From NCBI GenBank assembly GCA_025935155.1, contig JAICVV010000152.1, positions 1-5,667 on the forward strand: a DNA stretch of 5,667 nucleotides. Reading direction: 5' to 3'. Within the stretch, counting starts at the first letter, position 1. Every line of letters begins with the position of its first letter. Positions 1 to 5,667 of this stretch are shown here, in pieces. The position numbers and the translations under genes are program-made. The notes below the pieces were generated by a model. It was not told where the DNA came from, made no database searches, and saw only the letters and a list, made by a program, of their open reading frames with translations. Source of the stretch: Alphaproteobacteria bacterium. Its GTDB lineage: Bacteria > Pseudomonadota > Alphaproteobacteria > Micropepsales > Micropepsaceae.

Positions 1-1091
<1,091 letters not shown>

Positions 1092-1110
1092 GACGCTGAG
1101 ACTTGCATAA

Positions 1111-1176
1111 CCGTTTTCCTCCCCCGCAAACGGCGGAGCACGCACTCCGCGCGCGAGGCGGAGGGGGCGCGCCGCC
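1111..1176. repeat. GC-rich palindromic element after pccB
   Basis: This stretch lies 19 bases after the pccB stop and contains several nested inverted repeats. CCGTTT (1111-1116) pairs with AAACGG (1128-1133). GCGGAG (1133-1138) pairs with CTCCGC (1145-1150), which can instead pair with a second GCGGAG at 1158-1163. A C-run arm at 1118-1125 and a G-run arm at 1161-1167 flank the hairpin, and a GGCGCGCC palindrome sits at 1166-1173. The plan of C-run arm, hairpin and G-run arm resembles the two elements around the neighbouring DUF559 gene, although the sequence differs. It may help end pccB transcription, but there is no T-tract after the stem, so a classic intrinsic terminator is not supported. 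I see no coding signal in 1092-1187. Confidence 0.7.
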
Positions 1177-1187
1177 GCTGATGATGG

Positions 1188-1607
1188 CTACATTATCTCA
1201 CTTCTCCTTCCCCCCTTGTGGGGGAAGGTGGCTGGCGAGCGACGCGACAGCGTCGCGCTGCCAGACGGAAGGGGGGCCGCAAGCTCAGCGTGGATCGCTT
1301 CAACCACGCGATCCGGATACATGAACACGTGCTTGTTCCAGAAGCGGATCACACGACAGCCGTGCGCTTCCAGCCATCGTGTGCGATCCTGGTCGCGTTC
1401 GTCCTGATCCTTGTCGCCGTGAAAGGTGCCATCCACTTCGATGATCAGCCGTGCCTTCGGGCAGAAGAAGTCAGCGTAGTACGGACCGATCTGCGCCTGC
1501 CGGCGGAAGCGATAGCCGGCGAGTTTCTTGCGCCGGAGAAGTGCCCATAACCGGCGTTCGGCGTCGGTCATATTCCAGCGCAGTTCGCGGACGCGTTCTG
1601 TTGTCAC
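1188..1607 (-). CDS. DUF559 / Vsr-like endonuclease-domain protein
   Basis: This is a 139-residue protein of the DUF559 family, which shares the restriction-endonuclease-like fold of Vsr mismatch endonucleases. Its substrate and biological role are not established. Visible family marks are MTDAERRLWALLR (13-25), GYRFRRQAQIGPYYADF (31-47), the acidic pair D46 and E57-x-D59 in RLIIEVDG as the probable metal site, and LEAHGCRVIRFWN (79-91). I chose the GTG at 1607-1605 because GAAGGAGGG (1619-1611) sits at ideal spacing. The in-frame ATGs at 1625 and 1661 lie within the repeat and lack such a site. The family core ends near residue 109. Residues from about 111 onward (PLPSGSATLSRRSPATFPHKGG) are translated from the left palindromic element and look like a read-in tail. 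The gene is convergent with pccB and 70 bp downstream of ridA on the same strand. The domain looks intact; whether it cuts DNA is unknown. Confidence 0.88.
   Translation of the reverse strand: MTTERVRELRWNMTDAERRLWALLRRKKLAGYRFRRQAQIGPYYADFFCPKARLIIEVDGTFHGDKDQDERDQDRTRWLEAHGCRVIRFWNKHVFMYPDRVVEAIHAELAAPLPSGSATLSRRSPATFPHKGGRRSEIM
1206..1276 (+). repeat. Left palindromic element (two hairpins) of the DUF559 unit
   Basis: The first hairpin is a perfect 9-bp stem, CCTTCCCCC (1206-1214) with GGGGGAAGG (1220-1228), around a 5-base loop. The second joins CTGGC (1232-1236) to GCCAG (1260-1264) and GCGACGC (1239-1245) to GCGTCGC (1250-1256), with loop GACA. An outer arm is also possible: CCCCCCTT (1210-1217) with AAGGGGGG (1269-1276), which excludes the first hairpin. 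Bases 1207-1227 reappear in inverse orientation at 1651-1670 with a single G missing. The element lies inside the 3' end of the minus-strand DUF559 gene and encodes roughly its residues 111-134. Confidence 0.85.
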
Positions 1608-1610
1608 GAT

Positions 1611-1619
1611 CCCTCCTTC
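1611..1619 (-). promoter_or_regulatory. Strong Shine-Dalgarno site of the DUF559 gene
   Basis: The minus strand reads GAAGGAGGG, then ATC and the GTG start codon. This is a near-perfect anti-16S match and decides the start. It is also the inner G-run arm of the right palindromic element, equivalent to GGAAGGGGGG (1267-1276) in the left element, so the gene's ribosome binding site appears to be built from the repeat. Confidence 0.75.
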
Positions 1620-1671
1620 AGTCATCCGCCGCTTGCGCGGCGGCTGACAGCTTCCCCACAAGGGGGGAAGC
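1611..1671 (-). repeat. Right palindromic element (two hairpins) of the DUF559 unit
   Basis: This is the inverted counterpart of the left element. Hairpin one is an 8-bp stem, GCTTCCCC (1650-1657) with GGGGAAGC (1664-1671). Hairpin two joins CCGCCGC (1626-1632) to GCGGCGG (1637-1643), extended by GTCA (1621-1624) with TGAC (1645-1648). The outer arm CCCTCCTT (1611-1618) matches AAGGGGGG (1660-1667) at seven of eight positions. Read on the minus strand it begins CTTCCCCCCTTGTGGGG, identical over 17 bases to the left element. The second hairpin differs in sequence from that of the left element but keeps the same layout. It begins seven bases after the ridA stop codon. Confidence 0.85.
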
Positions 1672-1677
1672 AGAGCG

Positions 1678-2067
1678 CTATCCTACCCTTCCCACATGCG
1701 CCCAGCATTCGAGTTCGACGCAGGCGTTGAGCGCGAGGGCGGCGGCGCCGAAGGCGGAGCGGGCCGGCAGGCGGTCCGGCTTGAAGTACGTCAGATACAC
1801 GCGGTTGAACGCCGCCCACTCGTTCATGTCCGCCAGCATCACGGTGCATTTGAACACGTCGTCGAAGGTAAGCCCGTTCGCCTTCAGCACCGCGCCGACG
1901 TTCTCCATCGTTTGCCGCGTCTCGGCCTCCAACCCGCCCGGCACGAGTTCCTGCTTGCCCGGCACATTGCCCAGCGCCCCAGACAGGTAGAGCACGTCTC
2001 CCACCCGTACTGCTGAGCTGAACGGCAGGCCCGCGGCCTTGGTTTCCGTTGCGATATAGAATTCCAT
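1678..2067 (-). CDS. RidA-family (YjgF/YER057c/UK114) protein
   Basis: This is a complete 129-residue protein, the normal size for the family, which forms trimers in the cytoplasm. Canonical RidA hydrolyses reactive enamines and imines, such as those made by threonine dehydratase, to keto acids and ammonia. Family marks are GDVLYLSGALG (23-33), ETRQTMENVGAVLKANGLTFDDVFKCTVML (49-78), F-N-R-V-Y at 87-91, PARSAFG (101-107) and CVELECWA (116-123). R103 aligns with the substrate-carboxylate Arg105 of E. coli RidA, and E118, fifteen residues later, with its Glu120. The position of E. coli Cys107 is Ala, and the Tyr17 position seems to be Phe16, so this may be a paralogue rather than RidA itself. 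The start is the ATG at 2067, preceded by a weak purine-rich site (GAAGGGA). The gene is divergent from the M28 peptidase gene and followed after 70 bp by the DUF559 gene. Confidence 0.92.
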   Translation of the reverse strand: MEFYIATETKAAGLPFSSAVRVGDVLYLSGALGNVPGKQELVPGGLEAETRQTMENVGAVLKANGLTFDDVFKCTVMLADMNEWAAFNRVYLTYFKPDRLPARSAFGAAALALNACVELECWAHVGRVG

Positions 2068-2103
2068 TCCCGTCCCTTCGCGCCAATCATCGACCGATCC
2101 TAA

Positions 2104-2153
2104 GCAGCCTAAGCTGCGACAAAAATAAAGTCGTTCCCCTGCCGGAATCCGGC
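2104..2153. promoter_or_regulatory. Cluster of three small inverted repeats in the ridA/M28 divergent region
   Basis: The 140-bp spacer between the divergent starts holds GCAGC/GCTGC (2104-2108, 2113-2117), CGAC/GTCG (2117-2120, 2130-2133, around an A-rich loop) and GCCGG/CCGGC (2141-2145, 2149-2153). Both promoters must lie in or near this spacer, so one of these repeats could be an operator or a 5' UTR hairpin. No convincing -35/-10 pair was found on either strand. Short repeats of this size also occur by chance in GC-rich DNA. Confidence 0.3.
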
Positions 2154-2207
2154 CTTATTGTAGCCCCTTCAGGGAGCGCGCCCACCGGAAGGCTTAAGGT
2201 CGATACA

Positions 2208-3926
2208 ATGGTTTCAGCAAAACAACGGAATACCCCGAAAACAATTCATAAGGGGCTCACCACCATATCTTGCGCCGCGGCTGCCGCGTTGCTACTCGCT
2301 GCCGCGCCGCAGTTTCCGCCGCATCCGGTCACCACCCCAGACATCACCGCGGCCGATCTTTCCACGCGCGACAAGGCGATAGCCGACGATGTCTTCCAGG
2401 GCCGCGGGCCCGGCACGCCGGCTGGCGAAGCGGCCGCGCAGTGGATCGCGGACGAGATGAAGCGCATCGGGCTCAGGCCGGGCAATCACGGCAGCTGGTT
2501 CCAGCCGGTGCCGGCCGTGAACATCGCGCTCGATCCGGCGCAATCCTCGCTCACCTTCAACACGCCCAAGGGCGCACTCAGTCCGAAATTTCCCGATGAG
2601 CAGGTGTTCTGGACACCGCAATTCAAATCGCCGGATGTGAGTGTCACCAACTCGCCGCTGGTGTTCGTGGGCTACGGCGTGGTCGCGCCGGAGTACAACT
2701 GGAACGACTACGCCGGCGTGGATGTGAAGGGAAAAACCGTTGTCATCCTCATCAACGATCCTGGTAACGAGGATGCGACGCCGGATCCCAAATCCTTCCA
2801 AGGGAAGGCGATGACCCACTACGGCCGCTGGACCTACAAGTATGAGGAAGCGGCGCGTCAGGGTGCAGCCGCGGCCATCATCGTGCACGAAACGAAGCCC
2901 GCGGCGTATGGCTGGGAGGTGGTGCGCAATTCCAACTCGGGCAACAAGTCGTGGCTGGACACTCCGAACGGCAACATGGACATGGTGCCGATTCAGGGCT
3001 GGATCACGCTGGAGACCGCGCGCGATCTCTTCCATCGCGCCGGGCTCGATTACGAGCAGCTGAAAGCGGCGGCCAACAAGCCGGGCTTCAGAGCAATGCC
3101 GATGACCGGCGAGACGCTTACCGCGCACGCGCATTCTACCATTTCGAAAATGATGACCCGCAATGTGGTTGGCGTGGTGCGCGGACGCACCCGCCCCAAC
3201 GATTATTTTCTGTACACGGCGCATTGGGATCATCTGGGTGTGAAGCCGGATGTCGCCGGCCCGGACAAAATCTACAATGGCGCGGTGGACAACGGCATGG
3301 GTGTCTCCAGCATTCTGGAGATCGCGGAGAAATTCGCGAAAACAAAGCCCGCGCCGCAGCGTTCGGTGGCGTTCATCGCCTGGACCATGGAAGAGCAGGG
3401 GCTGCTGGGCTCGCAGTATTTCGCAAAACATCCGATCTGGCCGCTCAATCACATCGTCGGCGGCATCAATCTGGATGCCAACCTTCCGGAAGGCCGCGCG
3501 CATGACATGGTGGTGGTCGGTAGCGGCGCCTCGCAGCTTGAACATGCGCTGGCATTCGAACTGGCGAACCAGAGCCGTCATATTTCGCCAGATCCCGAGC
3601 CGGAGAAAGGGCACTTTTACCGTTCGGATCACATCAGTCTTGCAAAAGTCGGCGTGCCGATGCTCGATCCGGAGGGCGGCTACGATTTGTTGAACGGCGG
3701 TACCGCGGCGGGGCAGGCGGCGCGCGACGCTTACCGCACCGAACATTATCATCAGCCGTCGGATGAGTGGCAGGCAAATTGGGACTTGAGCGGGCCGGTT
3801 TCGGACCTTCAGGTGCTGTACGCAGTGGGCAATCGCCTTGCCAACAGCAACGACTGGCCGAACTGGTACGAGGGCAACGAGTTTCGCGCCATCCGCGACA
3901 AGAGCATGCAGGGAAGGGGGGATTAA
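2208..3926 (+). CDS. Exported M28-family zinc aminopeptidase with PA domain
   Basis: This 572-residue protein is a probable periplasmic or secreted metallopeptidase that removes N-terminal residues from peptides. The N-terminus has a basic segment (K5, R7, K11, K15) and a hydrophobic run at 17-33 (LTTISCAAAAALLLAAA), consistent with a signal peptide. No proper lipobox is seen and the cleavage site is uncertain. A PA (protease-associated) domain spans roughly 145-270, including VFVGYGVVAPEYNWNDYAGVDVKGKTVVIL. The peptidase domain is about 320-550. The expected di-zinc and catalytic residues are all present: H339 in TAHWDHLG, D361 in GAVDNGMG, E395 (base) and E396 in MEEQGLLGS, D423 in NLD, and H515 in YHQPSDEW. 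I chose the ATG at 2208 because TAAGGT lies 8 bases upstream and the signal peptide follows. The in-frame extension to 2049 overlaps the start of ridA and has no such features. It is followed after 35 bp by the small membrane protein gene. Peptide substrate unknown. Confidence 0.93.
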   Translation: MVSAKQRNTPKTIHKGLTTISCAAAAALLLAAAPQFPPHPVTTPDITAADLSTRDKAIADDVFQGRGPGTPAGEAAAQWIADEMKRIGLRPGNHGSWFQPVPAVNIALDPAQSSLTFNTPKGALSPKFPDEQVFWTPQFKSPDVSVTNSPLVFVGYGVVAPEYNWNDYAGVDVKGKTVVILINDPGNEDATPDPKSFQGKAMTHYGRWTYKYEEAARQGAAAAIIVHETKPAAYGWEVVRNSNSGNKSWLDTPNGNMDMVPIQGWITLETARDLFHRAGLDYEQLKAAANKPGFRAMPMTGETLTAHAHSTISKMMTRNVVGVVRGRTRPNDYFLYTAHWDHLGVKPDVAGPDKIYNGAVDNGMGVSSILEIAEKFAKTKPAPQRSVAFIAWTMEEQGLLGSQYFAKHPIWPLNHIVGGINLDANLPEGRAHDMVVVGSGASQLEHALAFELANQSRHISPDPEPEKGHFYRSDHISLAKVGVPMLDPEGGYDLLNGGTAAGQAARDAYRTEHYHQPSDEWQANWDLSGPVSDLQVLYAVGNRLANSNDWPNWYEGNEFRAIRDKSMQGRGD

Positions 3927-3961
3927 GCGATCCCTAACCGCGGCTAGGCTATGATGGGCGA

Positions 3962-4306
3962 ATGAACCGCCCGTCTTTCGGACGCCGCGTTGCGCCGCGA
4001 GCTGCGTGGCCGCAAGCGCGTTCCAAACCGGTTGTGTCCGCATCGGATGAAGTTCGTGTTGCCGCCGAGGTGGTGCCTCCCGCTCGGGCGGCTCCGATGG
4101 ACGAAGAACTGCTCGCCTGGAAGAGGCAACGTACGTTCACGATCCCGTGGAAGCAGATCTGCCTGATCGCCACGCTCTGTTTTGGCCTTGCATCCTTTGT
4201 TTTGCCGGCCGGCATCAATAGCGCCGTCAATTGGGTGTTGTACGCGCTTACAGCCATAAGCTTCTATGTCTGGTACACGCAGCGGCGGGCTCGTCTGAAA
4301 GCCTGA
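3962..4306 (+). CDS. Small two-helix membrane protein of unknown function
   Basis: I do not recognise a named family for this 114-residue protein. The first 45 or so residues are rich in Arg, Ala and Pro and probably disordered. A short charged segment follows (MDEELLAWKRQR, 46-57), then two hydrophobic stretches, about 66-84 (ICLIATLCFGLASFVLPAG) and 88-105 (AVNWVLYALTAISFYVWY), joined by a short turn, and a basic tail (QRRARLKA). Both ends carry positive charge, which fits a hairpin with N- and C-termini in the cytoplasm. Start ATG 3962; no strong ribosome binding site is visible. It lies 35 bp after the M28 gene and 114 bp before pccA on the same strand, so it may be co-transcribed with the M28 gene. 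The coherent membrane topology argues that it is real; two overlapping minus-strand frames have none. Confidence 0.75.
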   Translation: MNRPSFGRRVAPRAAWPQARSKPVVSASDEVRVAAEVVPPARAAPMDEELLAWKRQRTFTIPWKQICLIATLCFGLASFVLPAGINSAVNWVLYALTAISFYVWYTQRRARLKA

Positions 4307-4315
4307 GCTGGCCGT

Positions 4316-4340
4316 GAGTGCCAACCTGAAGGCGGCACTC
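4316..4340 (+). terminator. Hairpin between the membrane-protein gene and pccA
   Basis: GAGTGCC (4316-4322) pairs perfectly with GGCACTC (4334-4340). The 11-base loop can close further with CC/GG around TGAA. It begins 10 bases after the stop of the small membrane protein gene, where a terminator would be expected. No T-run follows, so it could be a weak or factor-dependent terminator, or a structure in the pccA leader. Confidence 0.35.
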
Positions 4341-4420
4341 TGCCAAGCGTTTACCTCGCTGGCCTGACGCCTTAGAACGGCGGAAAACCGGATCGGAAAC
4401 AGGACCGCCTAGGGGGTCGG

Positions 4421-5667
4421 GTGTTCACGAAAATCCTTATTGCCAATCGCGGCGAGATCGCCTGCCGCGTCATCAAGACCGCTCGCCGGATGGGCATTGC
4501 GACGGTCGCAGTTTATTCCGATGCCGATGCCGATGCGTTGCACGTGGAGATGGCGGACGAGGCGGTGCGCATCGGACCGGCGCCATCCTCACAATCGTAC
4601 TTGCAGATCGAACCCATTGTGCAGGCGTGCAGGGATACCGGCGCGCAGGCCGTGCATCCCGGCTACGGCTTTCTCTCCGAGCGCGAAGCCTTTGCCGAAG
4701 CGCTGAGGGAAGCCGGCGTCACCTTCATTGGGCCGAATAACAAAGCCATCGCCGCGATGGGCGACAAGATTGAATCAAAGAAGCTTGCGCTCGCCGCGAA
4801 GGTGAGCACGGTCCCCGGCTATGTCGGAGAAATTCGCGACGAAGCGCATGCCAGGGAAATCGCCAAGGACATCGGCTATCCCGTGATGGTGAAGGCCTCC
4901 GCTGGCGGCGGCGGCAAGGGCCTTCGCATTGTGCATAAGGAAAGCGAGCTGGCGCAGGCCATTCAGTCGTCGCAAAATGAAGCGCGGGCCAGCTTCGGCG
5001 ATGATCGCCTGTTCATCGAGAAATTTGTCACCGAGCCTCGCCACATTGAAATCCAGGTGCTGGGCGACAAGCACGGCAACGTAATCTACCTTGGCGAGCG
5101 CGAATGCTCGATCCAGCGCCGCCATCAGAAGGTGATCGAGGAAGCGCCCTCACCCTTTCTCGATCAGAACACGCGCAAAGCGATGGGCGAGCAGGCGGTC
5201 GCATTGGCAAAGGCCGTCGATTACGACAGCGCCGGCACGGTCGAATTCATCGTCGACAAGGACCGCAATTTTTACTTTCTCGAAATGAACACCCGGCTGC
5301 AGGTGGAGCATCCGGTGACGGAACTGATCACCGGGCTCGATCTGGTAGAGCTAATGATCCGGTCGGCCGCCGGCGAAAAACTGCAGCTCAAACAGTCGGA
5401 CGTGAAGCTGAATGGCTGGGCGGTGGAATCGCGCATCTATGCTGAAGACCCTTACCGCAGCTTTCTGCCGTCAACCGGCCGCTTGGCGCGGTATCAGCCG
5501 CCGCGGGAAGGCACGCGCGATGGCGTCACTATCCGCAACGATACCGGAGTGTACGAGGGTGGCGAGATTTCCGTGTTTTACGATCCGATGATCGCCAAGC
5601 TCTGCACCCACGCACCCACGCGTGAACGTGCCATTGAAGCGATGGGGGAAGCACTGGACGAATTCCG
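4421..5667 (+). CDS. pccA: Propionyl-CoA carboxylase alpha subunit, biotin carboxylase part (3' partial)
   Basis: This subunit carboxylates biotin with bicarbonate and ATP and hands it to PccB. The frame is open from GTG 4421 to the right edge (415 full codons). Alpha subunits are usually 650-700 residues, so the end of the C-terminal subdomain, the linker and the biotinyl domain are missing. Visible order: N-terminal Rossmann-like domain ([24 protein letters not shown]), ATP-grasp domain with K116 (MGDK), K158 and the glycine loop SAGGGGKG (160-167), [12 protein letters not shown] with H235 and K237, then [16 protein letters not shown] with E288, N290, R292 and E296. These match the catalytic residues of E. 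coli AccC almost number for number. The start follows AGGGGG (4411-4416), a little close at 4 bases, inside an imperfect palindrome at 4403-4418. The pccB gene on the same strand favours propionyl-CoA carboxylase over AccC or methylcrotonyl-CoA carboxylase. Confidence 0.93.
   Translation, partial: MFTKILIANRGEIACRVIKTARRMGIATVAVYSDADADALHVEMADEAVRIGPAPSSQSYLQIEPIVQACRDTGAQAVHPGYGFLSEREAFAEALREAGVTFIGPNNKAIAAMGDKIESKKLALAAKVSTVPGYVGEIRDEAHAREIAKDIGYPVMVKASAGGGGKGLRIVHKESELAQAIQSSQNEARASFGDDRLFIEKFVTEPRHIEIQVLGDKHGNVIYLGERECSIQRRHQKVIEEAPSPFLDQNTRKAMGEQAVALAKAVDYDSAGTVEFIVDKDRNFYFLEMNTRLQVEHPVTELITGLDLVELMIRSAAGEKLQLKQSDVKLNGWAVESRIYAEDPYRSFLPSTGRLARYQPPREGTRDGVTIRNDTGVYEGGEISVFYDPMIAKLCTHAPTRERAIEAMGEALDEF

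Larger units (their letters stand above)
1206..1671. mobile_element. Putative composite unit: DUF559 gene between inverted palindromic elements
   Basis: Two related two-hairpin elements face each other across a single DUF559 gene, giving a 466-bp unit with inverted ends of about 20 bp. The arrangement resembles a minimal mobile unit, with a nuclease gene inside structured ends. No transposase, tyrosine or serine recombinase is present. I looked for a short direct repeat just outside both ends and found nothing convincing, so mobility is inference only. The gene may instead simply have landed in, or been colonised by, a repeat cluster. Confidence 0.35.

Noticed and set aside
1608..1661. Upstream ATG starts for the DUF559 protein (1661, 1625)
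   Set aside because: Both lie inside the palindromic repeat with no ribosome binding site ahead of them, while the GTG at 1607 has an almost ideal one.
1180..1690. Target-site duplication around the DUF559 unit
   Set aside because: Only a 4-base GCTA occurs on both sides (1187-1190, 1676-1679), at unequal distances from the ends. That is no better than chance.
1218..1990. Plus-strand open frames at 1218-1550 and 1451-1990
   Set aside because: They are antisense to the DUF559 and ridA genes, show no domain or good start site, and have the composition of shadow frames.
2049..2207. N-terminal extension of the M28 peptidase by 53 residues
   Set aside because: It would overlap the start of ridA and would place the hydrophobic signal sequence in the interior. 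The ATG at 2208 has a Shine-Dalgarno-like site and a normal signal peptide.
2292..4043. 583-residue open frame on the minus strand
   Set aside because: It lies antisense over the M28 peptidase gene, which has all expected catalytic motifs. The minus-strand protein is rich in Arg and His with no recognisable domain, typical of a mirror frame in GC-rich DNA.
4518..4537. Short tandem GATGCC repeat
   Set aside because: It encodes Asp-Ala repeats at a position where this family normally has SDAD-like sequence, so it fits coding constraint and is too short to be a notable repeat.

Overview
The window looks like chromosomal DNA of a GC-rich bacterium, most likely an alphaproteobacterium. I infer this from the style of the PccA and PccB proteins, the GC-rich third codon positions, and short C-run/G-run palindromic repeats of a kind common in that class. 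The order cannot be fixed from the sequence alone. All the main genes are ordinary accessory metabolism. The unusual part is a small nuclease-like gene wrapped in palindromic repeats.

Layout. Positions 1-1091 (+) hold the C-terminal two thirds of the propionyl-CoA carboxylase beta subunit (pccB). A repeat-rich stretch follows: one palindromic element at 1111-1176, then a unit at about 1206-1671 in which two related two-hairpin elements in inverted orientation bracket a minus-strand DUF559 (Vsr-like endonuclease fold) gene at 1607-1188. Next comes a minus-strand RidA-family gene (2067-1678). It is divergent, across 140 bp, from a plus-strand gene for an exported M28 zinc aminopeptidase with a PA domain (2208-3926). 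A small two-helix membrane protein of unknown function (3962-4306) follows, then a hairpin, then the start of the propionyl-CoA carboxylase alpha subunit (pccA, biotin carboxylase part) at 4421, which runs off the right edge.

How the genes fit together. PccA and PccB form one biotin-dependent enzyme that converts propionyl-CoA to methylmalonyl-CoA. Here their genes share a strand but are separated by 3.3 kb holding four genes, two of them antisense. RidA hydrolyses reactive enamine/imine intermediates and the M28 enzyme probably trims peptides in the periplasm. No direct functional link of either to the carboxylase is visible.

The best candidate for something little described is the DUF559/repeat unit. 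One repeat supplies the gene's Shine-Dalgarno sequence and the other encodes its last 25-30 residues. The unit therefore looks like a compact, possibly mobile or formerly mobile, nuclease-plus-palindrome module.
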